From assembly GCF_900100005.1 (NCBI RefSeq), contig NZ_FNEB01000003.1, positions 248,001-312,000 on the forward strand: DNA of 64,000 nucleotides. Reading direction: 5' to 3'. Source of the DNA: Lutimaribacter saemankumensis. GTDB taxonomy: Bacteria; Pseudomonadota; Alphaproteobacteria; Rhodobacterales; Rhodobacteraceae. This document shows, piece by piece, positions 8,210 through 15,341 of the stretch. Position 1 is the first letter of the stretch, and every line of letters begins with the position of its first letter. The position numbers were made by a program, and so were the translations under genes. The notes under the pieces are model-generated. The model saw only the letters and a list, made by a program, of their open reading frames with translations. It was not told where the DNA came from and ran no database searches.

Positions 8210-8683
8210 ATGAGCGAGTCATACACAGACGAATTCCTGCGCGACGTGCTGAAACGCACGAAACGCATCGCCGTGGTCGGCGTGTCGATGAACCCGGTGC
8301 GCCCCAGCTATTACGTGGCGCGGTATCTCAAGCTCAAGGGCTATGAGGTGGTTCCGGTCAATCCCGGCCATGCGGGCAAGGAATTGCTGGGCGAAACCGT
8401 CATCGGCAGCTTGTCCGAGATCGAGGGCAAGATCGACATGGTCGATGTCTTCCGCCGCCCCGAACATGTGCCGCCCATCGTGGAAGAGGCATTGGCGGCC
8501 TTCCCGGAGCTGCAGACCGTCTGGATGCAGATCGGCGTAGTCAACGAAGAGGCCGCCGCGATGGCGCGGGCACGGGGGGTGGACGTGGTGATGGACCGCT
8601 GCCCCAAGATCGAATACCAGCGCCTGTTCGGCGAATTGCGCATGGGCGGCTTCGCGACCGGGGTGATTTCCTCGAAGCTGTGA
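8210..8683 (+). CDS. CoA-binding (Rossmann) domain protein, YccU-like
   Basis: The 157-residue protein is a stand-alone CoA-binding domain like the N-terminal part of succinyl-CoA synthetase alpha. Residues 17-60 (RIAVVGVSMNPVRPSYYVARYLKLKGYEVVPVNPGH) form the nucleotide/CoA-binding Rossmann unit. DMVDVFRRPEHVPPIVEEAL and VWMQIGVVNEEAAAMARARGVDVVMDRCPKIEY follow as in the family. No ligase domain is present, so the function is unknown. RBS GAAGGAACGC precedes the ATG. It follows the terminator at 8180 and is probably monocistronic. Confidence 0.9.
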   Translation: MSESYTDEFLRDVLKRTKRIAVVGVSMNPVRPSYYVARYLKLKGYEVVPVNPGHAGKELLGETVIGSLSEIEGKIDMVDVFRRPEHVPPIVEEALAAFPELQTVWMQIGVVNEEAAAMARARGVDVVMDRCPKIEYQRLFGELRMGGFATGVISSKL

Positions 8684-8744
8684 CCGGCGCGCGGCGCTGT
8701 TGCGGCCTGCGCCGCAAGGCGCCCCGCCCGCCGTCCCGCGGTTT

Positions 8745-8810
8745 CGGGGGCGCTGCCCCCGTCGCCGCTTGCGGCGACTCCCCCGGGATATTTCCGGAAA
8801 GAGAAAGCGG
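8745..8810 (+). repeat. Rhodobacteraceae-type intergenic repeat, copy 1
   Basis: A G-rich inverted repeat (GGGGGCGCTGCCCCC) and a second stem (GTCGCCGC/GCGGCGAC) are followed by CTCCCCCGGGATATTT and a purine tail GGAAAGAGAAAGCGG. The same order recurs at 15211-15273 (minus) and 20121-20181 (plus). Here it lies between two converging genes. Confidence 0.8.
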
Positions 8811-8821
8811 CCTGTCGGGCC

Positions 8822-9133
8822 TCAGCTTTTGCGGGCGGCTTTTTCGGCAAGCCCGGATTGCGCCTGCCGCCGGTCGAGTTCGGCCATCACGTCGGCGACG
8901 CGCACGCCGCGCGCATGCAGCATGACGAGCAGGTGAAACAGCACGTCAGCGGCCTCGGAGGTCAGGCGGGCAGGGTCGTTGCGCACGGCTTCGATCACGG
9001 CCTCGATCGCTTCCTCTCCGAATTTTTCGGCCGCCTTTTCGGGGCCTTTCGCCAGCAGTTTGGCGGTCCAGCTTTCGTCGGGGCTGGCGGCGGCGCGGGT
9101 GGCGATGATCTGTTCGAGTTCTTCAAGCGTCAT
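8822..9133 (-). CDS. hisE: Phosphoribosyl-ATP pyrophosphatase
   Basis: The 103-residue protein catalyses the second step of histidine synthesis, hydrolysing phosphoribosyl-ATP to phosphoribosyl-AMP. The all-alpha MazG-like fold is evident from [26 protein letters not shown] and the metal-binding acidic [13 protein letters not shown] segment. Its ATG overlaps the hisF stop codon (ATGA), so the two are translationally coupled. A long open frame running upstream through hisF in another phase is a GC-rich shadow. HisI is not in this window. Confidence 0.95.
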   Translation of the reverse strand: MTLEELEQIIATRAAASPDESWTAKLLAKGPEKAAEKFGEEAIEAVIEAVRNDPARLTSEAADVLFHLLVMLHARGVRVADVMAELDRRQAQSGLAEKAARKS

Positions 9134-9894
9134 CCGTTCAACCTCATCGGGATGCCGGCGGCGGCCATGTGGGCCTTGGCCTCGGCGATGGAATAGTCGC
9201 CGAAATGAAAGATCGACGCCGCCAGAACGGCGCTGGCGTGGCCCTCGGTCACGCCTTCGACAAGGTGGTCGAGCGTGCCGACCCCGCCCGAGGCGATCAC
9301 CGGGATATCGACCGCATCGGCGATGGCACGGGTCAGCGGTATGTTGAACCCCGCCCGTGTGCCGTCGCGGTCCATCGAGGTCAGCAGGATTTCGCCCGCG
9401 CCCTTCGCCTCGACCGTTCGGGCGAACTCCACCGCGTCGATGCCGGTGGACCTGCGCCCGCCATGGGTGAAGATCTCCCAGCGGCCCGGCTCGACCGTCT
9501 TGGCGTCGATCGCCACGACGATGCACTGGCTGCCGAACTGGTCGGCGGCTTCGGCCACCACATCGGGATTGGCCACGGCGGCCGAGTTGAAGCTGACCTT
9601 GTCGGCGCCGGCCAGCAGCAGGTTGCGCACATCCGTGGCGCTGCGGACACCGCCGCCCACCGTCAGCGGGATATAGCATTGCTCGGCGGTGCGGGTGACC
9701 ACATCCATCATGACGCCGCGGTTTTCGTGCGTGGCGTGGATGTCGAGGAAACACAGCTCGTCCGCGCCTGCCGCGTCATAGGCGCGCGCGGCATCGACCG
9801 GGTCGCCCGCATCGCGCAGATCGACGAAGTTGACGCCCTTGACCACGCGCCCATCGGCGACATCGAGGCAGGGAATGATGCGGGTTTTCAGCAT
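9130..9894 (-). CDS. hisF: Imidazole glycerol phosphate synthase, cyclase subunit
   Basis: The 254-residue (beta/alpha)8 barrel uses ammonia from HisH to convert PRFAR to imidazole glycerol phosphate and AICAR. The opening [23 protein letters not shown] contains the catalytic Asp11. [11 protein letters not shown] and VIASGGVG are the two phosphate-binding loops, and Asp130 lies in VAIDAKTV. The full family length is present. It overlaps hisE by 4 bases downstream; hisA and a membrane-protein gene are transcribed in the same direction upstream, with a divergent-strand DUF302 gene between. Confidence 0.96.
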   Translation of the reverse strand: MLKTRIIPCLDVADGRVVKGVNFVDLRDAGDPVDAARAYDAAGADELCFLDIHATHENRGVMMDVVTRTAEQCYIPLTVGGGVRSATDVRNLLLAGADKVSFNSAAVANPDVVAEAADQFGSQCIVVAIDAKTVEPGRWEIFTHGGRRSTGIDAVEFARTVEAKGAGEILLTSMDRDGTRAGFNIPLTRAIADAVDIPVIASGGVGTLDHLVEGVTEGHASAVLAASIFHFGDYSIAEAKAHMAAAGIPMRLNG

Positions 9895-9992
9895 GGGGTG
9901 TCCGGGGCTTGCGTCTTCACGGGATTGTTTATGGGCAAACGGGCGCGGTTTCCAGAGGTTGAGCCGCAGATTTGCACAAGGAGGGCAATGCG

Positions 9993-10448
9993 ATGAAACG
10001 GGTTCTGATCGGGGTGGTGCTGGCGTTCATGGCGCAGGGGGCGCAAGCCTCGGACGACGACATCATGCAGATGCAGGCAGGCGGCGACGTGCCTGCGACG
10101 ATGGACAAGCTGGTGGCGGCCGACGAGGATGCAGGGGCTACGGTTTTCGCACGGGTCGATCATTCCGGCGGCGCCGCGGCGGCGGGCATGGAACTGGCCC
10201 CGTCGCAATTGCTGATCTTCGGTAATCCCAGCCTGGGTACGCCGGCCATGCAGGACAATGCGCTTTCGGGGCTGTTCCTGCCGCTGAAAGTGCTGGTGTA
10301 CGAGGATGCCGATGGCCGAACCTGGCTGGCTTATGAAGACCCGGAAGAAACTTTGACCGATCTTGATGGTATCGGCGAGAACGCGAAATACATCGCGCAG
10401 ATGCGCATGGCGCTGATCCGGTTGACCAAGGCTGCAGCAGGGCGTTGA
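9993..10448 (+). CDS. DUF302 periplasmic protein
   Basis: The 151-residue protein is read from the ATG 9 bases after an AAGGAGG site; an ATG at 9988 leads to an immediate stop. Residues 1-19 are a signal peptide ([18 protein letters not shown]). The body carries the DUF302 signature: [28 protein letters not shown], then the Leu/Pro-rich [15 protein letters not shown] and [11 protein letters not shown]302 proteins are small secreted proteins of uncertain function. It sits on the strand opposite to its his neighbours, alone between hisF and the membrane-protein gene. Confidence 0.88.
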   Translation: MKRVLIGVVLAFMAQGAQASDDDIMQMQAGGDVPATMDKLVAADEDAGATVFARVDHSGGAAAAGMELAPSQLLIFGNPSLGTPAMQDNALSGLFLPLKVLVYEDADGRTWLAYEDPEETLTDLDGIGENAKYIAQMRMALIRLTKAAAGR

Positions 10449-10473
10449 TCGCGCTGGCGGTCGACAGCCGGGG

Positions 10474-10827
10474 CTAGCCCCGGCGGCGGCGCAGGTACGC
10501 ATCCGCCACGATGCCCGCGGATAGCGGCATCAGGTAGAGGCCGATGCTTGCCAACCCGTGGGAAAACACGCCGATAAACAGCAGCGAGGCCAGCGGGCCG
10601 AACACCGCATAGGCAAGTTCGTGCGTTTTCGTGGGGCAATCCAGATACCCGCCAAGCGCCGTGTAGGGCACGTTGGCGCAATCGGACATGGCAAGATCGA
10701 AACCGACCATGTAGAGCACCGGGCCCAGCCAGAGAAAGATCACGATCCACGCCAGCCTGCGCGCGCGGAAAAAGCGCCAGACGAGGAACGGGATCAACAG
10801 GAACGGTACGAGAAAAACCAGGAACAT
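10474..10827 (-). CDS. Small polytopic membrane protein, unknown function
   Basis: The 117-residue protein is read from MFLVFLVPFLLIPFLVW; an in-frame extension into hisA would add 12 polar residues. Three or four hydrophobic segments are visible: residues 1-17, about 25-43, about 68-90 and 92-108. Two cysteines (DCANVPY and LDCPTK) lie in the loop after the second segment and may form a disulfide. It ends in RRRRG. It lies 16 bases downstream of hisA on the same strand, so it is probably cotranscribed, but nothing ties it to histidine synthesis. Confidence 0.7.
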   Translation of the reverse strand: MFLVFLVPFLLIPFLVWRFFRARRLAWIVIFLWLGPVLYMVGFDLAMSDCANVPYTALGGYLDCPTKTHELAYAVFGPLASLLFIGVFSHGLASIGLYLMPLSAGIVADAYLRRRRG

Positions 10828-10843
10828 GGGCGTGATCGCCGGC

Positions 10844-11566
10844 TCAGCCCTTGAGGAGCGCAAGCGCTTCCTTCAGGTCGATCGCGCCATCGTAAAGCGC
10901 CCGGCCCGAGATCGCACCATCGAGCGGCGCGCCGCAGTCTTTCAGTGCGCGCAGATCGTCGAGGGAGCTGACACCGCCCGACGCGATGACGGGGATCGAA
11001 ACCGCGTTCGCCAGTGCGGCGGTTTCCTCGATGTTGGGGCCCTGCATCGCCCCGTCGCGGTTGATGTCGGTATAGATGATCGCGGCGACGCCCGCGTCTT
11101 CGAACGATCTGGCAAGATCCGTGGCCAGCACATCGGTTTCCTCGGCCCAGCCCTTGGTCGCGACGCGGCCATGCCGCGCGTCGATGCCCACGGCGACATG
11201 GCCGGGAAATTCGCGGGCGGCCTGGCGGACGAGGGCGGGGTTTTCCACCGCCACGGTGCCCAGGATCACCCGCGCCAGCCCGCGATCCAGCCAGCGTTCG
11301 ATTGTCGCCATGTCGCGAATGCCGCCACCCAGTTGAGCGGGCACCTTGGTCCGGGACAGAATGGCCTCGACCGGGGCGGCGTTCACGGGTTCGCCGGCAA
11401 ACGCGCCGTTCAGGTCGACCAGGTGCAGCCATTCGCACCCCGCATCGACGAATTCCATCGCCTGTGCGGCCGGATCGTCGTTGAAGACCGTGGCGCGGTC
11501 CATTTCGCCCTTGTAGAGGCGCACGGCCTTGCCGTCTTTCAGGTCGATGGCGGGGTAGAGGATCAT
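10844..11566 (-). CDS. hisA: ProFAR isomerase
   Basis: The 240-residue TIM barrel is a paralog of HisF and isomerises ProFAR to PRFAR in histidine synthesis. [20 protein letters not shown] holds the catalytic Asp8, [12 protein letters not shown] and VIASGGVSS are the phosphate loops, and the second catalytic Asp lies in [10 protein letters not shown]. Its length is typical. It starts a minus-strand pair with the small membrane protein and is separated from hisH by three plus-strand genes. Confidence 0.96.
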   Translation of the reverse strand: MILYPAIDLKDGKAVRLYKGEMDRATVFNDDPAAQAMEFVDAGCEWLHLVDLNGAFAGEPVNAAPVEAILSRTKVPAQLGGGIRDMATIERWLDRGLARVILGTVAVENPALVRQAAREFPGHVAVGIDARHGRVATKGWAEETDVLATDLARSFEDAGVAAIIYTDINRDGAMQGPNIEETAALANAVSIPVIASGGVSSLDDLRALKDCGAPLDGAISGRALYDGAIDLKEALALLKG

Positions 11567-11702
11567 CGGTCGGTCCCTTTCGCAACTGGTGCGCGCCGTT
11601 TTGCACGGGGGCGCGGGAAATGCAACGTGACCTCATGTCAGGCTTGATCGGAAGCGCCCTGGCGCACAGGATCGGGCAAAGGATCAAGGGAGGAACCAAG
11701 AA

Positions 11703-12089
11703 ATGAAACATTGGATCATCGCGATGGCGTTGACGCTGTCGGGGGCGGGCATCGCCTCGGCCGACCCGATACAGGGGCTGTGGAAGACCCAGGAGGATGA
11801 CGGCGCCTATGCGCATGTGCAGATCGCGCCCTGCGGCGAGGCCTATTGCGGCACGATCACGCGCACCTTCAATTCCGACGGGGAATACCAGTCGCCCAAT
11901 ATCGGCAAGCAACTGGTGCGCAACATGAAACCGGCGGGCAATGGCCGCTACGAGGGCAAGGTCTGGCGGCCGTCGAACGACAAGGTCTATATCGGCAAGA
12001 TCGATTTGAACGGGAATTCCATGAAACTGGCCGGTTGCGTGGCCGGCGGCCTGATCTGCGCCAAGCAATCCTGGGCGCGCGTCAAGTAA
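11703..12089 (+). CDS. DUF2147 secreted protein (paralog 1)
   Basis: The 128-residue protein has a signal peptide at residues 1-20 (KHWIIAMALTLSGAGIASA). The mature protein opens with the DUF2147 hallmark PIQGLWKTQEDDGAYAHVQIAPCGEAYCGTI and ends in SMKLAGCVAGGLICAKQSWARVK. Four cysteines form two likely disulfides. Family members are predicted lipocalin-like periplasmic proteins of unknown ligand. The next gene is a clear paralog in the same orientation, so a tandem duplication is likely. Confidence 0.88.
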   Translation: MKHWIIAMALTLSGAGIASADPIQGLWKTQEDDGAYAHVQIAPCGEAYCGTITRTFNSDGEYQSPNIGKQLVRNMKPAGNGRYEGKVWRPSNDKVYIGKIDLNGNSMKLAGCVAGGLICAKQSWARVK

Positions 12090-12179
12090 TCGGCGCGGTT
12101 TCGCCGGCGCTTTGCGCGGCCTGCTGAAAGCGCGGCTGCATTGCTGTAGCCTGTCCTTGTTCCTCGGCAGGAGGGCAGG

Positions 12180-12566
12180 ATGACTCGTTTTGCGGTGATA
12201 TCGGCGATCTGGATGGCCGCGCCCGGCGCCTTGCAGGCCGAGGCCATCCTGGGCACATGGCTGACCGGCCCGGATAACAAGTCGCAGGTCGCGCATATGC
12301 GGATCAAACGTTGCGGGCCGGCGATTTGTGGGACGGTCCTGCGTGCCTTTGACAAGTCCGGCCAGCCCGTGACGACGCCGAATGTGGGCAAGCAGGTGAT
12401 CTGGGACGTGACGCCGGACGGGCAGGGCGTCTATCGCGGCAAGGTGCTGTTGCCGCTGTACAAGACGGTGGTCGACGGGATGTTCGACGTATCCGGCGAC
12501 CGCCTGACGCTCAAGGGATGTCTGGGACCGGTCTGCAAATCCCAGAGTTGGACCAGGGTCGAGTAA
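12180..12566 (+). CDS. DUF2147 secreted protein (paralog 2)
   Basis: The 128-residue protein has a signal peptide at residues 1-20, then AILGTWLTGPDNKSQVAHMRIKRCGPAICGTV and a C-terminal LKGCLGPVCKSQSWTRVE. It matches the preceding gene in length, cysteine placement and the NVGKQ/NIGKQ centre, but the sequences have diverged considerably, so the duplication is old. An AGGAGGG site precedes the ATG. Function unknown. Confidence 0.88.
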   Translation: MTRFAVISAIWMAAPGALQAEAILGTWLTGPDNKSQVAHMRIKRCGPAICGTVLRAFDKSGQPVTTPNVGKQVIWDVTPDGQGVYRGKVLLPLYKTVVDGMFDVSGDRLTLKGCLGPVCKSQSWTRVE

Positions 12567-12603
12567 CTTTGCACCCGTCCCGTTGCTGCGATAGTCTGAT
12601 CGC

Positions 12604-13038
12604 ATGACCCACAACGACCTGCCCGCAGCACCGACACCGGACGTAATTCTCGAAGGGGCCCTTTATGCCCCCGATCTCGATGCGGCCGAGGCGTTCTATG
12701 GCGGTGTGCTGAACCTTGAAAAGATCACGCGCGCGGGCGACCGGCATGTGTTCTTTCGTGTCGGGGCTGGCGTTCTGCTGATTTTCAATCCCGATGAAAC
12801 CGAAATGCCGCCCGGCAATACGCAGATGCCCGTGCCGTCGCACGGCGCGCGTGGGCCTGGTCATTTCTGTTTCGGCGTCGATACCGCCGCCCTGACCGCC
12901 TGGCAGGACCGGCTCGAAGCGGCGGGGGTCGAGATCGAGGCGGATTTCAAATGGCCCAACGGCGCGCGGTCGATCTATTTCCGCGATCCTGCCGGAAACT
13001 CCGTGGAAATGGCCGAACCACGACTTTGGTCCCGGTAA
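12604..13038 (+). CDS. VOC-family protein (glyoxalase/dioxygenase superfamily)
   Basis: The 144-residue protein contains two beta-alpha-beta units: VILEGALYAPDLDAAEAFYGGVLNLE at residues 11-36 and the GHFCFGVDTAALTAWQDRLEAAGVEIEADFKWPNGARSIYFRDPAGNSVEMAEP half. Metal-ligand-type His and Glu are present (GHFCF and SVEMAE). This resembles glyoxalase-like or fosfomycin-resistance-like relatives. The substrate is unknown. It follows the DUF2147 pair by 37 bases and converges on hisH. Confidence 0.85.
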   Translation: MTHNDLPAAPTPDVILEGALYAPDLDAAEAFYGGVLNLEKITRAGDRHVFFRVGAGVLLIFNPDETEMPPGNTQMPVPSHGARGPGHFCFGVDTAALTAWQDRLEAAGVEIEADFKWPNGARSIYFRDPAGNSVEMAEPRLWSR

Positions 13039-13047
13039 GGGGAACGT

Positions 13048-13686
13048 TCAGGGCGTCCAGCGCAGGAAGTTGCCGATCATCCGCAGTCCGGTGGCCTGGC
13101 TTTTCTCGGGGTGGAACTGCATGCCGACAATGTTGTCGCGCCCCACCATCGCCGTGACCGGGCCGCCGTATTCGACATGGGCCAGCAGGTGATCGGAGGC
13201 ATCGACCTGCATGTGGTAGGAATGCACGAAGTAGGCATGCTGGCCGGTTTCGATCCCGTCGAAAACCGGGTGCGGCCGGTCGATCACCAGGTCGTTCCAG
13301 CCCATATGCGGCACTTTCAGCGCAGGATCGGCGGGGGTGATACGTGTCACCGTGCCGGGCACCCAGTCGAACCCCGGCGTTTCCTCGTATTCCAGCCCGC
13401 GCGTCGCCAGCATCTGCATTCCGATGCAGATGCCAAGGAACGGCTTGCCGCGGGTGATCACGACCTCTTCCATCGCCTCGAACAGGCCCCGGTGGTCGAA
13501 AAGCTGCGCCCGGCAGGCTGGAAAGGCGCCGTCGCCGGGCAGAACGATCCGGTCGGCCCCGCGCACGATCTCGGGGTCGGACGTCACGGTGACGCTACCC
13601 GCGCCCGCCTCGGACGCCATGCGCTGAAACGCCTTTTCTGCGGAATGGAGGTTTCCGCTTTCGTAATCGATGATGACCGTGCTCAC
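13048..13686 (-). CDS. hisH: Imidazole glycerol phosphate synthase, glutaminase subunit
   Basis: The 212-residue class I glutamine amidotransferase feeds ammonia to HisF. It starts at a GTG (reading M-STVIIDYESGNLHSAEKAF) two bases after the hisB stop. The longer frame running through hisB was rejected. The nucleophile is the Cys in GKPFLGICIGMQML (about residue 85), with His and Glu in VGMQFHPEKSQ. The oxyanion-hole segment VLPGDGAFPACRA is present. It is coupled to hisB. Confidence 0.95.
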   Translation of the reverse strand: MSTVIIDYESGNLHSAEKAFQRMASEAGAGSVTVTSDPEIVRGADRIVLPGDGAFPACRAQLFDHRGLFEAMEEVVITRGKPFLGICIGMQMLATRGLEYEETPGFDWVPGTVTRITPADPALKVPHMGWNDLVIDRPHPVFDGIETGQHAYFVHSYHMQVDASDHLLAHVEYGGPVTAMVGRDNIVGMQFHPEKSQATGLRMIGNFLRWTP

Positions 13687-13688
13687 TG

Positions 13689-14276
13689 TCAGAGCGTCCC
13701 CTTGGTCGAGGGCACGTCGTCCGACTTGCGCGGATCGGTTTCGACCGCCATGCGCAGCGCGCGCGCGACCGCCTTGAACGCGGCCTCGGCGATGTGGTGG
13801 CTGTTGAACCCGCAGACCTGGTGCAGGTGCAGCGTGATGCCGCCATGGGTGCTGAAGGCCTGGAAGAACTCGCGCACCAGCTCGGTGTCGAAGGTGCCGA
13901 TCTTTTGCGTGGGCATCTCGATTTCCCAGACAAGGTACGGACGCCCCGACAGATCGAGCGCGCAACGCACCTGTGCGTCGTCCATCGGCAACGCGCATTC
14001 GCCATAGCGACGGATGCCGCGCTTGTCGCCAAGGGCCTGCGCCAGCGCCTGTCCCAGCGCGATGCCCACGTCCTCGACGCTGTGGTGGTCGTCGATATGC
14101 AGATCGCCCTTGCAGCGCACGCGCATGTCGATCAGCGCATGCCGTGCAAGCTGGTCCAGCATGTGATCGAAGAACCCCACGCCGGTCAGGTTGTCATAGG
14201 CCCCGGTGCCATCGAGATCGATTTCGACGGTTATTTCCGTTTCCGCGGTCTTGCGGGTGATGCTGGCGGTGCGCAT
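13689..14276 (-). CDS. hisB: Imidazoleglycerol-phosphate dehydratase
   Basis: The 195-residue monofunctional HisB is at full family length. It dehydrates imidazole glycerol phosphate using a manganese cluster. Both metal-binding repeats are seen: [19 protein letters not shown] with [21 protein letters not shown], and [47 protein letters not shown] and [10 protein letters not shown] are the two family signatures. There is no phosphatase domain. It is the first gene of the hisB-hisH pair, about 150 bases downstream of the tRNA-Gly genes on the same strand. Confidence 0.96.
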   Translation of the reverse strand: MRTASITRKTAETEITVEIDLDGTGAYDNLTGVGFFDHMLDQLARHALIDMRVRCKGDLHIDDHHSVEDVGIALGQALAQALGDKRGIRRYGECALPMDDAQVRCALDLSGRPYLVWEIEMPTQKIGTFDTELVREFFQAFSTHGGITLHLHQVCGFNSHHIAEAAFKAVARALRMAVETDPRKSDDVPSTKGTL

Positions 14277-14430
14277 GTGCGGCCTCGCTTGTCTGGTTTC
14301 GCGCCGCTTATAGGCGGGGTGCGCGCGCGGGAAAAGGGGGCGGGGTGGTCAAAAACCCCGGACCATGCGACCGCGCCACAGGTGGGCGGTGTCAGGCGCT
14401 TCGTGGTGGAAGGAGATTTTCGTCGGCATC

Positions 14431-14505
14431 TGGAGCGGGCGATGAGATTCGAACTCACGACCCTTACCTTGGCAAGGTAATGCTCTACCCCTGAGCTACG
14501 CCCGC
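14431..14505 (-). tRNA. tRNA-Gly (anticodon GCC), copy 1
   Basis: On the minus strand, GCGGGCG pairs with CGCCCGC in the acceptor stem, the anticodon loop is TTGCCAA (anticodon GCC), the T-loop is GTTCGAATC and CCA is encoded. The tRNA body is identical to the second copy at 14567-14641. Confidence 0.96.
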
Positions 14506-14531
14506 CCGGATGCCGTCCGGCGAATGAAAAA

Positions 14532-14550
14532 GGCGCCTGCAATCGGCGCC
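14532..14550 (-). terminator. Terminator-like hairpin between the two tRNA-Gly genes
   Basis: On the minus strand GGCGCC, a 7-nt loop, GGCGCC and then TTTTTC follow the upstream tRNA-Gly copy. It could end that transcript before the downstream copy, or serve as a processing signal. Confidence 0.55.
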
Positions 14551-14566
14551 CATTCATGGAACCCTA

Positions 14567-14641
14567 TGGAGCGGGCGATGAGATTCGAACTCACGACCCT
14601 TACCTTGGCAAGGTAATGCTCTACCCCTGAGCTACGCCCGC
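14567..14641 (-). tRNA. tRNA-Gly (anticodon GCC), copy 2
   Basis: Same structure and tRNA sequence as the copy at 14431-14505: GCC anticodon and encoded CCA. In transcription order this copy comes first. Confidence 0.96.
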
Positions 14642-14701
14642 GTCCTTGGGTGAGGTGGGAGGTATAAATTCTGGGCCGGGCTTGCAAGAGGAAAAATGCC
14701 G

Positions 14702-15067
14702 ATGCGCGGAAAAAATCTGATCCTTGCGCTGGGGCTCGTGGCGATGGTCGTGCCGGGCGCGGGGGGCGCGCATGACGGTCACGGGCTGGCAACGGTCGTC
14801 GTCGACCCGCGGGATCGAGACTTTCGCGAGGGGCAGACGCGGATCACGCTGATCGTCAGCAATTACGGCGCCCAGCCGGTGGTGGCGATGGGGATCGGGC
14901 TGCCGGGTCGGGAAATGCGGCCACTGGCGCGGCCGCTGCCGGTGGGGCCGGGGGAAACGGGCGCGATCCCCGGCCTTGTCCTTCCGGTGTCGGACCGGGG
15001 CGCATTTACCGTGATCGTCGATTTCGGGCCCGATGGTCCGCTGCCGGTTCTGGTGCCGGCCCGCTGA
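14702..15067 (+). CDS. Small secreted protein, unknown function
   Basis: The 121-residue protein starts at the ATG 9 bases after AGAGGA; an in-frame ATG at 14696 would add MP. Residues 1-23 are a signal peptide (MRGKNLILALGLVAMVVPGAGG). The mature N-terminus begins AHDGHGLATVVVDP, with histidines that could bind metal. The remainder looks like a single beta-sandwich (TRITLIVSNYGAQPVVAMGIGLPG...FTVIVDFGPDGPLPVLVPAR), somewhat like periplasmic copper-carrier domains, but without the methionine/histidine motif that would prove it. Monocistronic, converging on pyc. Confidence 0.7.
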   Translation: MRGKNLILALGLVAMVVPGAGGAHDGHGLATVVVDPRDRDFREGQTRITLIVSNYGAQPVVAMGIGLPGREMRPLARPLPVGPGETGAIPGLVLPVSDRGAFTVIVDFGPDGPLPVLVPAR

Positions 15068-15210
15068 GCAAGCGCCGCACAGCGCCGGGAACGGGGAAGG
15101 GGCCAGGCCCCTTTCCCCGGAAAGACCGCAATCTTCCCCTTGCACGGCCATCGGCGTCCCCGCCTGTGCCGCGCTGCAAGACTGGCCGCAGATAGTTAAC
15201 AAAGGATTTT

Positions 15211-15273
15211 CCTCTTGCCGGAAATATCCCGGGGGAGTCGCCCGGAAAGGGCGACCGGGGGCAGCGCCCCCGG
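15211..15273 (-). repeat. Rhodobacteraceae-type intergenic repeat, copy 2
   Basis: In minus orientation it reads a GGGGGCGCTGCCCCC palindrome, a GTCGCC/GGCGAC stem, CTCCCCCGGGATATTT and CCGGCAAGAGG. It is the same order of elements as copies at 8745 and 20121. It lies between two converging genes, downstream of pyc. Confidence 0.8.
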
Positions 15274-15341
15274 CCCGAGGCGCGGAACGCGCCGAGATAA
15301 GCAGCCTGCGCCCCGTGGGCGCAGACCATCGCGTCACGGCG

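Noticed and set aside
8822-9754. 310-codon frame that would fuse extra sequence to HisE
   Set aside because: Only the last 103 codons are HisE; the rest is a shadow of hisF in another phase, and the ATGA overlap at 9130-9133 defines the hisE start.
13048-13998. 316-codon frame extending HisH upstream
   Set aside because: The added part overlaps hisB in another phase; HisH homology begins at the GTG at 13686.
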